Numbered from the stretch's first letter, positions 33,549 to 42,281 are shown. The stretch is DNA of 64,000 nt from RYN-230 sp963717125 (GCA_963717125.1 CAVQVG010000013.1:186001-250000); one strand, 5' to 3'. Made by a program: numbers and translations. Notes: a model not told the origin generated them from the sequence alone.

Positions 33549-34394
33549 CTACGGTGCGGGATACCCGCGGACGTCGGCCGGCCGCGCGGCCACGGCGCGT
33601 ACCGCGGCGGCTGCGTGCCGGGCGGTGTGCAGCAGTGTCTGGCCCTTCACGAACCAGGAGACGCCGAACGCGAAGACCGCGCACGCCTCGAAGAAGAACA
33701 GCCAGGGCCAGTCCGCCTTCACCGACGCCGGGAGCAGGTTCGAGGCAGCGGCCAGCACTACGCACGTCAAGATCGTGAAGCCGCAACTGCGGTAGACGGT
33801 GTTGCGCACCTTCCTCCCCGGCTGGTCGTCGCTGGGCTTGACCAAGCCCAGCCCGTACCGGATCCGGTTCATCCCCGTCTGGCTGTCCGGTGCGCTGGCC
33901 GACTTGGCGAAACGCAGCGCCATCAGACCGAGCGCGATGAACGTGACAGCGGCGAAGAACACGTGGACGTCGCCCACTGCCTGCTGGGTCACGGACAACT
34001 GCCGGACGGCCGGCTTGGTGGGGCAGAACGCCACGCCGATCGCGCCCAGCCCGGCGATGTTGGTAGTCCAGCGATCCACCTCGTCGTACCCGTCGTAGGC
34101 CAGGAGAAAGACGCCGAGCGCGCACAGCGCACCGACGAAGACGTTGCGCATGTGCGTGTAGTAGTAGCCGCTCATGGAGCCCGGCAAGGACGTCGTGAAG
34201 ATCGCGTTACCGGCGAGGAGCACGACCGGTAGCAGGGTTCCGATCCAGCCCACGGTCTTCCGCAGGTACATATACGAAATGATGAGCTCGTTCTTCTCCG
34301 GGTCCCGCTGGCGCACCGATGCCACCCCGTCTCTGCCGCCGGCCAACCAGGCAGGCTCCTGCCGTGCCCAACAGAACAGAGCCCCGCGATTCAC
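33549..34394 (-). CDS. Multi-pass membrane protein (DUF998-like), 281 aa
   Basis: Starts at GTG 34394, overlapping the stop of the preceding glycosyltransferase by 4 bp (GTGA). Six to seven hydrophobic segments are visible: TVGWIGTLLPVVLLAG, VFVGALCALGVFLLAY, IAGLGAIGVAF, DVHVFFAAVTFIALGLMAL, FTILTCVVLAAASNL and LFFFEACAVFAFGVSW. The motifs SGYYYTHMRNVFVG, GYDEVDRWTTNIAG and CPT are typical of small seven-helix bacterial proteins related to DUF998/Frag1-like families, whose function is unknown. Coupling to the glycosyltransferase suggests a shared envelope role. Confidence 0.75.
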   Translation of the reverse strand: MNRGALFCWARQEPAWLAGGRDGVASVRQRDPEKNELIISYMYLRKTVGWIGTLLPVVLLAGNAIFTTSLPGSMSGYYYTHMRNVFVGALCALGVFLLAYDGYDEVDRWTTNIAGLGAIGVAFCPTKPAVRQLSVTQQAVGDVHVFFAAVTFIALGLMALRFAKSASAPDSQTGMNRIRYGLGLVKPSDDQPGRKVRNTVYRSCGFTILTCVVLAAASNLLPASVKADWPWLFFFEACAVFAFGVSWFVKGQTLLHTARHAAAAVRAVAARPADVRGYPAP

Positions 34395-36415
34395 TCCTGA
34401 TACCCCCGGGCGGCATCGTCCACCGCTGCCGTCCGCGACCAGCGCGGGCGGTCAGCGAGAACGACCTGTCCGTGGTGCCGGTGCTCCGGTCGCTGCGTTA
34501 GCCGGCGGCTGACCGGTCCGGGTCCGCAGAAGAAGTTCGCGTACGGGACTGGACGGCGGTGCGGGGGCTGGGGCTGCCTGGTGCAGTGCGACTCGATCCA
34601 CCGCACCCGCGGGTCCGGGCCCGGCGGTGACACCGGCAGCACGAATCCCCGCACGTAGCCGCGGCTGATGTCGGCCCGCAGCGTGGCCAGCGTCGGGGCG
34701 GGCACGTTGCCGAGGTAGCCGCCGATCGGCAGCACCTCCCGGCCGCTGTACAGGATGTAGTCCATTGCCAGCCCGGACGTGTCGGCGCCGAACAGGGCGT
34801 CAGCGGGTGGCGTCTGGAGTTCTAGCCGCTGGACTGCCCTGGTGAGGACGGGCCCGGCGGCGGCCAGGAGGTGGCTATTGTGCGCGGTCTCCGCCGACTC
34901 GAACGGGGTGTCAAACGGGCCCAGCCCGCGGATGACGCTGCTCACGGACGCCGCCGCGGGCAGCAGGAGCACGGCGGCACCGGCGAACGCGACCGCGGTC
35001 AGGTGCCCGCCCTGGCCGGACGCGGGCAGCAGCAGCTGAGCGGCGGCGGCCGCCGCCACGACCAGCGCCACCAGGGTGAGCACGACCGGGCCGGATGCCG
35101 TCCCGGACATCAGGTACGCGCCGTAGCCGACGCAGCCGAGCACCGTCGCGGCGACGATCAGGCGCACCCTGGCCGGCCAAGGGCGAGGTCCGCACGCGGC
35201 GAAGCCGGTGCCGCACAGCGCGGCGACCGCCGGGATGAGCGCCGCGACGTAGTACGAGTTCAGGTAGGTGCCGACGCTGAAGAAGACCGCGAGGACCAGC
35301 CACCAGCCGCCCCACAGCACGACGGCGGCGCACAGCGGGTCGCGCCTGCCCCGGCGGCGCCGGGAGATGAGCACGCCCAGCGCGCCGGCGACGGCCGCCG
35401 GCAGCAGCCAGCCGCTGCCGGCCGCGAACGGGCCCGCCAGCAGCCGGTGCCAGCTCGGCTTGATGCCTATGGTCTCGGCCGTGAGCACCCGCCCGCTCTC
35501 TTTGGCCGCGGCCAGCAGCGGCGAGGGCGGCCCGGCGACTCTCACCCAGTTCCCGGTGAGCCTGCCCAGGCCGTTGTAGTCGAAGACCTGCGTATACACC
35601 GAGTCGTCCGGACTGCCGTCCACGTAGGGCCGGTCCTGGGACGGGACGAGCGAGACGGCGGTCATCCAGGAGAGGGAGACCACGGCGGTGACCAGCCCGG
35701 CCAGCGCGACGTGCGCGCACCGGGTACGGAGCCGCGCCGCGGGGGCGGCGAGCAGGTAGGCGGCGGCCAGCGCGGGCAGGGCCAGCCAGGCCTGGATCAT
35801 CTTCGCCTGGAACGCCAGGCCGACCCAGACGCCGGCGAGCAGCAGCTGCCGCAGCGACCCGGTGAGCAGCGCGGCGGACGTGGCGTCGGCGGCGAGCACG
35901 AGCAGCAGGATCAGCAGCGAGTCCGATACGTTGCCGCGGCTCAGCAGCACGGTGATGGGCATGACGGCGAGCACCGCCGCGGCGATCAGGCCGGCCGCAG
36001 GCCCGGCCAGCCGGCGGACCGCCCGGTACAGCACCAAGATCGTGAGCACGCCCTCGATCAACTGCGGCAGGACCAGCGCCCAGATGTGAAAGCCGAAGAC
36101 CCGCAGCGACAGCGCCTGCACCCAGAGCGCACCAGGCAGCTTGTTGACAGATACGGTCCCGGCTGGATCGAACGCTCCGAAGATGAAGTCGTGCCAGCTT
36201 TCCGACATGCTGCGGGCCGCCGCGCCGTAGAACGGCTCGACGCTGGCGCCGGCCATTCCCCAGCCGTACCCGACCGCCGCGACGACGGCGATGGCAAGCA
36301 GTGCCGGCCGGGCCCAGGCGGGCTGATCCGCGGGCGAGCGCCACGGCGTCAGGAAGCGGCGCCAGCGAGGTGCTCCTGATGCCAGCGCTGGCGCTGTTTC
36401 CGGGATAATTTCCAT
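34391..36415 (-). CDS. Membrane glycosyltransferase (GT39/GT83, ArnT/PMT_2-like), 674 aa
   Basis: I use ATG 36415, preceded by GGTGGCGGAA; the frame runs on to 36553, but that part is a methyltransferase remnant. The N-terminal loop GASVEPFYGAAARSMSESW contains the acidic residue region used by PMT/ArnT enzymes. The segment DPAGTVSVNKLPGALWVQALSLRVFG is typical of the actinobacterial subgroup. About eleven membrane helices follow, then a C-terminal extracytoplasmic domain (from about residue 545) with ADTSGLAMDYILYSGREVLPIGGY. These enzymes transfer a sugar from a polyprenyl phosphate to an acceptor outside the membrane. The acceptor is unknown. Confidence 0.88.
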   Translation of the reverse strand: MEIIPETAPALASGAPRWRRFLTPWRSPADQPAWARPALLAIAVVAAVGYGWGMAGASVEPFYGAAARSMSESWHDFIFGAFDPAGTVSVNKLPGALWVQALSLRVFGFHIWALVLPQLIEGVLTILVLYRAVRRLAGPAAGLIAAAVLAVMPITVLLSRGNVSDSLLILLLVLAADATSAALLTGSLRQLLLAGVWVGLAFQAKMIQAWLALPALAAAYLLAAPAARLRTRCAHVALAGLVTAVVSLSWMTAVSLVPSQDRPYVDGSPDDSVYTQVFDYNGLGRLTGNWVRVAGPPSPLLAAAKESGRVLTAETIGIKPSWHRLLAGPFAAGSGWLLPAAVAGALGVLISRRRRGRRDPLCAAVVLWGGWWLVLAVFFSVGTYLNSYYVAALIPAVAALCGTGFAACGPRPWPARVRLIVAATVLGCVGYGAYLMSGTASGPVVLTLVALVVAAAAAAQLLLPASGQGGHLTAVAFAGAAVLLLPAAASVSSVIRGLGPFDTPFESAETAHNSHLLAAAGPVLTRAVQRLELQTPPADALFGADTSGLAMDYILYSGREVLPIGGYLGNVPAPTLATLRADISRGYVRGFVLPVSPPGPDPRVRWIESHCTRQPQPPHRRPVPYANFFCGPGPVSRRLTQRPEHRHHGQVVLADRPRWSRTAAVDDAARGYQE

Positions 36416-36460
36416 TTCCGCCACCCGCTGAGTATGGCGGGAAGCGCGTGTCGTGTCCGT

Positions 36461-36584
36461 CTTGGTGGCCAGCAGCACCCACAGGAAGTCCTCCCCGAAA
36501 CGAGCCTCCTGGCCGTCGGTCTTTTTCCAGCGCGTCGAGCATGCGCAGCACATCGTCAGGGGTGTAGATGAACGGGTCTGGCAT
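36461..36584 (-). pseudogene. SAM-methyltransferase remnant, N- and C-terminal ends only
   Basis: From 36584 downward one frame encodes MPDPFIYTPDDVLRMLDALEK. The next frame continues TDGQEARFGEDFLWVLLATK. The first block looks like the start, and the second like the last 20 residues, of an actinobacterial methyltransferase family whose full length would be well over 200 aa. The middle is absent and the joint is out of frame. The remnant leads directly into the glycosyltransferase gene, so the deletion created the present 5' region of that gene. Confidence 0.5.
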
Positions 36585-36762
36585 CTCAGGCTGGCCGGTA
36601 CACCGAAACGTCGTCGGTGCTGTCCGGGCCGAATGGCCGCCGGTCCCAGCTGGCGTACCGCTCGGCCAGCCGCAGGCCCGGTTTTGCCCGACCGATGAGT
36701 CCGGCGCCGGCCGGGCGTCTGATCTGTGGACGATGACCGACCTGCCGCATCAGGAGATGGCC

Positions 36763-37383
36763 ATGACCGATGACGCCGACCTGCAGCCCGCCGTAGCCGC
36801 CGAGTTCCTGGCCTTGGCCAACCTGCTCGATCGCGCAGCTAAGGAGGAGTGGGACACCCCGTCGCTGTGTGCGGGCTGGCGGGTCCGCGAAGTGATCGCC
36901 CACATGACCATGGCCACGCGCTATCCGGAAGAGCAGTTCATGGCCGAACTGCGCCGCTGCGACTTCGACTTCACCCGGTTGTCCGACCAGATCGCGGCCC
37001 GGGACGCCGAACTGCCCCCCACCGAACTGGTCAGCAACCTGCGCAGCGACGTGATGCAGCGGTGGACGCCGCCGGGCGGCGGGTACCACGGCGCGCTGAA
37101 CCACGTGGTGATCCACGGCCTCGACGTGACCGTGCCGCTCGGCGTGCGGCGGCGTTCGCCGGACCAGACCATCCGGATCGTCCTCGGTGACCTCACCGCG
37201 GGTGGCGGGCACGCGCACTTCGGCACCAGCATCGCCGGGCGCCGCCTGACCGCTAACGACCTGGACTGGTCATTCGGGTCAGGCCCGGCGCTGCGCGGCC
37301 AGGCCGGGGACCTGGCCCTGGCCATGTGCGGCCGGACGGTCCCGGCCGGACGGCTGGACGGCGCGCCGCTGCCGGCAGGCTGA
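36763..37383 (+). CDS. Maleylpyruvate isomerase family mycothiol-dependent enzyme (DinB-like), 206 aa
   Basis: The DinB-type four-helix bundle of the TIGR03083 family is recognisable from AEFLALANLLDRAAKEEWDTPSLCAGWRVREVIAHMTM, read in segments. The W.TPSLC.GW.V pattern and the HMT metal-site His are intact. A second conserved His lies in LNHVVIHGLDVTVPLG. I choose ATG 36763 because AGGAG is six bases upstream; ATG 36733 and 36757 are less well placed. Members use mycothiol, the actinobacterial thiol, for isomerisation or conjugation. The exact substrate is unknown. The length is normal. Confidence 0.87.
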   Translation: MTDDADLQPAVAAEFLALANLLDRAAKEEWDTPSLCAGWRVREVIAHMTMATRYPEEQFMAELRRCDFDFTRLSDQIAARDAELPPTELVSNLRSDVMQRWTPPGGGYHGALNHVVIHGLDVTVPLGVRRRSPDQTIRIVLGDLTAGGGHAHFGTSIAGRRLTANDLDWSFGSGPALRGQAGDLALAMCGRTVPAGRLDGAPLPAG

Positions 37384-37438
37384 CGCTGCGGCCGCACCGC
37401 TGTACTTCCTGTACACCCCGCTGGTCTACGCGCCCTGG

Positions 37439-37660
37439 GTGGTGCTCGGCGCCGTCATTCTCTGGGCCGCCGTGGACGCCCGGCCGGCCGTCGCCATGGC
37501 CATCTACCTGGCGTCCAATTACCTGATCTTCAGCCTGCTCGGCTACGCCGGCTACGGGGCCGCGCCGGCTGCCGCGTGGGAGTGGTACCTGCCCGCGGCT
37601 GGCGTGGCCGTGCTGGGTGCCTGCGCCCTGTGGCGGCTGCGCCGTCAGGCGGTGCTGTGA
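37439..37660 (+). CDS. Small hydrophobic protein, possibly the end of a decayed membrane protein, 73 aa
   Basis: The frame is hydrophobic from before the first possible start: codons from about 37402 read LYFLYTPLVYAPWVVLGAV without a start codon. GTG 37439 may therefore only be an internal codon of a gene that has lost its 5' end. Three hydrophobic segments end in a basic tail (WRLRRQAVL), typical of a small inner-membrane protein. It follows the mycothiol-dependent enzyme by 55 bp on the same strand. No family recognised. Confidence 0.4.
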   Translation: MVLGAVILWAAVDARPAVAMAIYLASNYLIFSLLGYAGYGAAPAAAWEWYLPAAGVAVLGACALWRLRRQAVL

Positions 37661-37761
37661 GTGGCCCGGCCGGCCGCGCGCCGATGGCGGCCTGCCGGGC
37701 GCCTGCGCGGGGCCCGGGTGGGGAATGTCTTCGCAGGTGAGCGCTATGTTCTACTGGAACT

Positions 37762-38673
37762 GTGGAGGATCAGCGACCCACCACTAGCCGACGGCACGGA
37801 CGGCACCGGAAGAAGGAACTCCGGCGCCTGCGCGCCCGGCGGACTGAGCAGGTCCGGGTCAGAGTCCGGCTGATGATCGAAATCACCGCCCGGGCGGGCT
37901 CCTACCGCAAAGGCCTGCTGGCCGCGGCCGCGCAGCTCAGCCCGGAGGAAGCCGCCATCATTTCCGATCTGGAGCAGCACGGCCTCCAGGTCCCGCAACT
38001 GCGTGATGTGCTGTGCGGCGGCCACGTCCTGGTGGACGACCCGCAACTGTACGAAGCCTGGCGGTTCAGCCAGGTCAGCCACCTGCGCGTGTCCAGCCAC
38101 CACCACGACATCGACAAAACGCGCTATCCGGACATCGGCATGCGCGGCCCGCTGGTCCGGGAGAAACTGCACGGCCGGACGGCCCAGGGCACCTGGGTCC
38201 AGCTGGAGAAGACCCCCGCCGCCTTCGGCCAGCGGAAACTGCCCAGCCTGACCGACCTCCGGCACCTGATGGACTACGTGGTGTACCGGGTGACCCGGAG
38301 CAACGTGGGGCCCTGGGGGCTGTCCCGGCTGACCGAGCGGCGGCCCATGTACCTGTCGCCGGCGCTGGCCGTGCCGACGTCGCTGTCTGCGCCAGTTGCG
38401 CAGACACTGGCCGCGACGCTCCGCCGACTCGAGCACGAGGACGACATCACGGCGGTGTCGACCGACCTGGCCGCCCGGTTTCCGCCGCCGGGCCAGCTGG
38501 ACCCGGCGAACGAGCTGGGCGCGGCGCTCCCCGAGCGGGCCGGGCGAGGCCTGTTCGGCAACTCTGAGGTGTGGGTGACCGAGACCCCGTCGCGGCCGGC
38601 GACCGCGATCTTGCGCCAGCGCCGCGAACCGGTGCCCGCCAGCGCGCTGTGGGCCGCAGCGGGGCCGTCATGA
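37762..38673 (+). CDS. Unknown protein, first of a coupled pair, 303 aa
   Basis: No family recognised. The N-terminus is strongly basic (RRHGRHRKKELRRLRARRTEQVRVRVR), then helical and amphipathic (SYRKGLLAAAAQLSPEEAAIISDLEQHGLQVPQL). A central part is rich in His, Tyr and Trp (HLRVSSHHHDIDKTRYPDIG). Residues about 150-215 are amphipathic rather than membrane-spanning, so the protein is probably soluble. The start GTG 37762 is the first in frame after a weak site. Its stop overlaps the next gene by 4 bp (ATGA). The basic N-terminus suggests nucleic acid or membrane contact. Confidence 0.65.
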   Translation: MEDQRPTTSRRHGRHRKKELRRLRARRTEQVRVRVRLMIEITARAGSYRKGLLAAAAQLSPEEAAIISDLEQHGLQVPQLRDVLCGGHVLVDDPQLYEAWRFSQVSHLRVSSHHHDIDKTRYPDIGMRGPLVREKLHGRTAQGTWVQLEKTPAAFGQRKLPSLTDLRHLMDYVVYRVTRSNVGPWGLSRLTERRPMYLSPALAVPTSLSAPVAQTLAATLRRLEHEDDITAVSTDLAARFPPPGQLDPANELGAALPERAGRGLFGNSEVWVTETPSRPATAILRQRREPVPASALWAAAGPS

Positions 38674-39470
38674 CCGCCGCCGGCCCGGACGGCCCGGCTC
38701 CGGACGGCCCCGCCCCGGACGGCCCGGCCCCGGACGGCCCCGCCCCGGACGGCCCCGCTTCCGGTACGGCGTCCGTGCCGGCCGGGCTGGTCACCTCCGT
38801 CGTAGACCTGGTGCACACCGGCCCGGTGCACCTCGGCGCCTACACCATCGCCGAGCTCACCGCGGTGGACGCGATCGTGGACTTCCTGGCGGCCCGCCCG
38901 TCCGACGAGGTGCTGGCCGAGGCGGTCCGCTCGCTCGCGGCCCGCCAGCTCCTGGTGGCCGGGCCGCCCGGTGATCAGATCCAGGTGCGCGGCGATCTGG
39001 GTATCGCGGTGGTGTTCCAGCAACGGGCCCGGATGGTGGTGGACGCCCGGGTCACCGGCACCGAACCTGGTGAGCCGTGGCGGATCTTGCTACTCCCCCA
39101 GCCCGAGCGGATCTGCCTGGTGGTCCGGATCGACACGCTCGGCGTGCACGAACTCGGCCTGCACTCGCTGGATGAGGCGATCCGGATGCTCGGCGCCCTG
39201 CTGCCGCGCGGACCACGCGCGGACAGCAGCCCGGCGCCCGACGCTGACCAGGTACTCGGCACCGCCGAGCGCACCGCCCTGGTCACCGTCACGCGGTATA
39301 CCACGGAGGGATCGGCGGAGATCGCGGGTGACAGCACCGATCTGGTCCTGGCCCGCCGGGACGGCCGGCTGCACGTCTTCCAGCGCGACCCCGCGGACCG
39401 CGGCCGGCTGGTGCCCAGCCCGCCGGACGGCAAGAACGTCCGCGACACCCTGGCCAGCCTGCTCAGCTAG
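38670..39470 (+). CDS. Unknown protein with PDGPA repeats, second of a coupled pair, 266 aa
   Basis: ATG 38670 overlaps the previous stop. After five residues, five perfect PDGPA pentapeptides (codons 38685-38759) form a Pro/Asp-rich linker. A compact alpha/beta domain follows, with VDLVHTGPVHLGAYTIAELTAVDAIVDFL, RICLVVRIDTLGVHELGLHSL and a C-terminal LARRDGRLHVFQRDPADRGRL. I do not recognise the family. The layout loosely recalls secretion-associated chaperones such as EspG, but I see no decisive motif and no ESX genes nearby. It is translated together with the preceding unknown protein, so the two probably act together. Confidence 0.65.
   Translation: MTAAGPDGPAPDGPAPDGPAPDGPAPDGPASGTASVPAGLVTSVVDLVHTGPVHLGAYTIAELTAVDAIVDFLAARPSDEVLAEAVRSLAARQLLVAGPPGDQIQVRGDLGIAVVFQQRARMVVDARVTGTEPGEPWRILLLPQPERICLVVRIDTLGVHELGLHSLDEAIRMLGALLPRGPRADSSPAPDADQVLGTAERTALVTVTRYTTEGSAEIAGDSTDLVLARRDGRLHVFQRDPADRGRLVPSPPDGKNVRDTLASLLS
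38685..38759 (+). repeat. Five 15-bp tandem repeats encoding PDGPA
   Basis: Five adjacent units of the form CCGGACGGCCCSGCY encode PDGPA five times at the start of the second gene of the unknown pair. Their near-identity at the DNA level suggests recent expansion by slippage. Confidence 0.85.
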
Positions 39471-39503
39471 CCGCGGCCCCGGGCCGGCCACCGGCCAGCC
39501 GGC

Positions 39504-39839
39504 TCAGGGCTGGCTGCCGAACCCCCGGCCCGCCCGGGCGGCCGTCGGGCGCCAGGCCGGCGACGGGCCGGTCGGCGGGCCGCCGAACCGCCGGTCTCCG
39601 GCATCCGCCAGCGCGGCCGCGCCGCTGCCCTGGCCAGGCCGGGCGCGCCGGGCCGTCCAGCGTTCCGTGCATCCCCGGGTGTCCTGGCAGTACCACCGGA
39701 CGTCGGCGCACGCGCTGCCGCCGTCGGCCACCAGGCTGCTGGTCGGCAGCCGGGTCCCGCACATCCAGCAGGACTGCACCCCGGCGGGCCGCATCGTGCG
39801 GAAATCCAGCCGCTCCTCGTCAGTCATGGTCGCGCTCAC
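39504..39839 (-). CDS. Small Cys-rich, probably zinc-binding protein, 111 aa
   Basis: No named family, but the central part looks conserved: QSCWMCGTRLPTSSLVADGG, then CADVRWYCQDTRGCTERW. The paired CxxC and the later CxDxxGC spacing suggest a zinc ribbon-like site. The C-terminal 40 residues are Gly/Pro/Arg-rich and look non-conserved. The start ATG at 39839 or the ATG four codons later are both possible. It is convergent with the unknown gene pair, with a 33-bp GC-rich gap holding a short GGCCGG...CCGGCC inverted repeat. Confidence 0.65.
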   Translation of the reverse strand: MSATMTDEERLDFRTMRPAGVQSCWMCGTRLPTSSLVADGGSACADVRWYCQDTRGCTERWTARRARPGQGSGAAALADAGDRRFGGPPTGPSPAWRPTAARAGRGFGSQP

Positions 39840-40040
39840 CTCCGGGAGTCAATCGGCCGCCAGCCCAGCATCCTCGGGGCGCGCGGCACGAGTCAGCCCG
39901 GAAACGCGGCTGGCTCAACAACCGACCACCGGCAGTCTGGCACGCCAGCGGCCGGTCGGTCCATGCCGGCCAGTGAGTGACTTGACCAACCGGCCCCGGC
40001 GCGGCGCGGCCGGCCACCCCGGTGCGGCAGACTGAACCGG

Positions 40041-40703
40041 GTGGGAAGTGCGTTCACCAAGGCGATCAACGACCTGGACGAGGACGCGTTCCAGGCGCTT
40101 TACGGCCGGTGGGATCCACCCGAGCCAGCCCAGGTGACCGGCCTGCTCGATGGGTCCGGGGTGCGCTGGTGGATAGCTGGCGGCCGCGCGGCCCGGGCGG
40201 GCGCCGCGGCGCGGCATCATGACGACACCGACATCGCGGTGCGGCTCAGCGACCTGGCCGGCCTGCGCGCGCACCTGTCCGGCTGGCACCTGTGGGAAGC
40301 CAACAGCGGCACGCTGCGGCCACTACTGCCCGGCGGCCCACTCACCCCGGGCTGCGAGCAACTCTGGGCCCGCCGCGACGCGCAGCATCCGTGGCGGCTG
40401 GATCTGCTGCTGGACCGCAGCGAAGCGGAATGGGTGTTCAAGCGGGACAGCCGGGTGCACCTGCCCTGGCCGCGGGCACTGCACGAGGTGGACGGCGTGC
40501 CGCATCTGCGCCCGGAAGTCGCCCTGCTGCACAAGGCCCACCTGGATCGGCCCAAGGACCGCGCGGACCTGGCCGCGGCCCGGCTCGACCCGGAAGCGCG
40601 GGCCTGGCTCGCCGATACCCTCGACCTGCTCGGCCAGCACGACTGGGCCACCGCCGCCCGGGACGGCGGCTGGCCCCAGACCCCCGGCCGGAAACCGCGA
40701 TAA
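40041..40703 (+). CDS. Nucleotidyltransferase-fold protein (aminoglycoside 2''-adenylyltransferase-like), 220 aa
   Basis: GTG 40041 follows a short purine-rich site. The minimal nucleotidyltransferase motif is present: WWIAGGRAARAGA (GG at 47-48) followed by DDTDIAV (Asp62 and Asp64 as the metal-binding DxD), with a third acidic strand in WRLDLLLDRS. Later blocks (LPWPRALHEVDGVPHLRPEVALLHKA and RPKDRADLAAA) match the ANT(2'')-Ia-like family often misnamed amino acid transporter. Such proteins adenylylate aminoglycosides or act on unknown targets. Resistance cannot be claimed from sequence. A decayed, different nucleotidyltransferase lies immediately downstream. Confidence 0.82.
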   Translation: MGSAFTKAINDLDEDAFQALYGRWDPPEPAQVTGLLDGSGVRWWIAGGRAARAGAAARHHDDTDIAVRLSDLAGLRAHLSGWHLWEANSGTLRPLLPGGPLTPGCEQLWARRDAQHPWRLDLLLDRSEAEWVFKRDSRVHLPWPRALHEVDGVPHLRPEVALLHKAHLDRPKDRADLAAARLDPEARAWLADTLDLLGQHDWATAARDGGWPQTPGRKPR

Positions 40704-40731
40704 CCCGTCAACAGCTGGGCAGCCCGCTGTT

Positions 40732-42117
40732 CTACTCAGCCGCGTGGATCCGCCCCGTCCAACACAATTCCCCCAGCTCAACGCCCTCCTCGTGGAACTG
40801 ACCGAGCGGGCCGCGCGGATTCTCGGGGCGAACTTCGCCGGTGCCTACCTGCCGGGCTGCGGGCCATGCACGCCGAGTTCCCGGACCGCCCCGAGCACTG
40901 GGCCCAGCACCTGGAAGGGTCCTATCCCCCAGTCGCTGAGCTGCGCGCGCTGCCTTCGCCGAGTACGCCCAGGCCCGGGCCACCGGCTGGCCGGCTGCGC
41001 CGGCCGCGGCCCGGACCGCGACCTGGCTGATGAACGGCAGCCGCACGCCGAGGCTGGCCAGCTGGCCGGTGCTGGCGTTGACGGCGCGCACCGCACCGGT
41101 ATCGCTTACCACGAACAGCCACCTGCTGTCCGGCGACCAGGCCATGGTCTCGTTGACCACGTCCTGGCTGATCGGCACGCTGAGCGTTCGGGTGGCCCCG
41201 GACCGCAGGTCGAGCAGGTGCAGGCTGAGCTGGCTGTCCGGGCCCAGCTCCAGGACCGCGGCCGCCGCACCGTCCGGCGCGATGAGCCCGGGCGGCCACG
41301 GGGTCAGCGGGGTGTGCGGCAACGCCGGGCCGGGCAGCATCCGTTGCGCGCCGGTGGCGCTGTCGATCACCACGCTGCGGCAGCGCTGCCGGTGGCCGGG
41401 GCAGCTCACCGCCAGCCAGCGGCCGGGCCCGACCGCGAGCGGCTGCAGGCTCAGCCGGCGCAGCCCGCCCGGCCCGGCGTCGAACGTGCCGACCGGCCCG
41501 GTGAACAGGACACCCCCGGAGCCATCCGCCGTGGCGCTCAGCGGCAGCGGCCCGCCCGCGGACAGCGGCACCGAGGCCTGCCGCGCGCCGCCCGGCCCGG
41601 TCAGCGTGAGCGCGGCGTGCCCAACGCTGGCCGTCACCACCCACACCTGACCCGGCCGCGGCCCGGGCAGTGCCGGGCCACCCTGGCTGAGCAGGCCGGA
41701 CAGCCCGCGGGCCGGCTTGCCGTCGGGCACCCGGTAGCCGGGCACGAAATCCAGCGGCCGGATGATCGCCTGATGCGGGTCGACCAGGAAGGACACCGGC
41801 CCGCTGCTGGCCAGCGCGGGGACCCGGGTCCAGGTCACCCGGCCGGTCGCGGGCTCGACCGACACCACGCCATCGGGGCCGCGGCCGAACAGTTCCCAGT
41901 GGGCGGTGACGCCGAGCAGCCGGTGGCCGAGATCGGTCACCGTGACCGCGGGGTGCGCGGCAGGCTGGTGCCGTCCGGGGCGGGTGGCCAGCACCACGAT
42001 TCCGGCCGCCGCGGCCACGCCGAGCACCAGCCAGCTGACCCAGCGGGGCGGCCGGCCCGGCCCGCGGCGCGGCCGGTCCGGTGAGCCGAAGCTGATCAGG
42101 TCCGCATCCGGATCCAT
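40732..42117 (-). CDS. Membrane-anchored beta-propeller-like protein, 461 aa, 3' end probably damaged
   Basis: A basic N-terminal tail is followed by one membrane helix (WVSWLVLGVAAAAGIVVLA, about residues 27-45). An extracytoplasmic domain follows, with repeating strand patterns typical of WD40/YVTN-like propellers (VVSVEPATGRVTW, SVVIDSATGAQRML, MAWSPDSRWLFVVSDTGAVRAVNASTGQLASLG). The last 80 residues (after WAYSAKAARAAQRL) look like a chance reading of the opposite-strand nucleotidyltransferase remnant, so the native C-terminus is probably lost. A role as a sugar- or protein-binding surface protein is a guess. Confidence 0.7.
   Translation of the reverse strand: MDPDADLISFGSPDRPRRGPGRPPRWVSWLVLGVAAAAGIVVLATRPGRHQPAAHPAVTVTDLGHRLLGVTAHWELFGRGPDGVVSVEPATGRVTWTRVPALASSGPVSFLVDPHQAIIRPLDFVPGYRVPDGKPARGLSGLLSQGGPALPGPRPGQVWVVTASVGHAALTLTGPGGARQASVPLSAGGPLPLSATADGSGGVLFTGPVGTFDAGPGGLRRLSLQPLAVGPGRWLAVSCPGHRQRCRSVVIDSATGAQRMLPGPALPHTPLTPWPPGLIAPDGAAAAVLELGPDSQLSLHLLDLRSGATRTLSVPISQDVVNETMAWSPDSRWLFVVSDTGAVRAVNASTGQLASLGVRLPFISQVAVRAAAGAAGQPVARAWAYSAKAARAAQRLGDRTLPGAGPSARGGPGTRRAWPAARQVGTGEVRPENPRGPLGQFHEEGVELGELCWTGRIHAAE
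40744..40953 (+). pseudogene. Nucleotidyltransferase remnant (ANT(3'')/(9)-like), centre deleted
   Basis: One frame encodes an N-terminal piece (FPQLNALLVELTERAARILGANFAGAYLPG), which matches the first helix and strand before the GS..LG active-site motif. Two bases later, in another frame, MHAEFPDRPEHWAQHLEGSYPPVAELRA matches a segment far downstream in such proteins. The active site and about 80 residues between are gone. The remnant overlaps the 3' end of the minus-strand beta-propeller gene, suggesting that the deletion also cut into that gene. Confidence 0.6.
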
Positions 42118-42281
42118 ACCTCATCATCGGCCCAGCCCGGCAGCAGGCAAGCCCGCAGGCCGGCCGAACCTATGCATCAGGTATGAAACGAGCCGCCATC
42201 CGTTCGCGGCTGGCTGGCGCGGGTACGGCAGGTAGGCATCTGGCCCGGCCGTACCGGGCCACCACGAAGGAGGCACAGGTG

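Noticed and set aside
34871..36379. A 502-codon plus-strand frame opposite the membrane glycosyltransferase
   Set aside because: Composition is Arg/Gly/Gln-rich with no family features; it is antisense to a clear gene.
38670..39470. EspG-like ESX chaperone assignment for the second unknown protein
   Set aside because: Only a loose resemblance of layout; no WxG, PE/PPE or Ecc genes nearby.
40041..40703. Calling the nucleotidyltransferase-fold gene an aminoglycoside resistance gene
   Set aside because: The DxD motif supports the fold only; substrate cannot be inferred and many homologues are not resistance enzymes.
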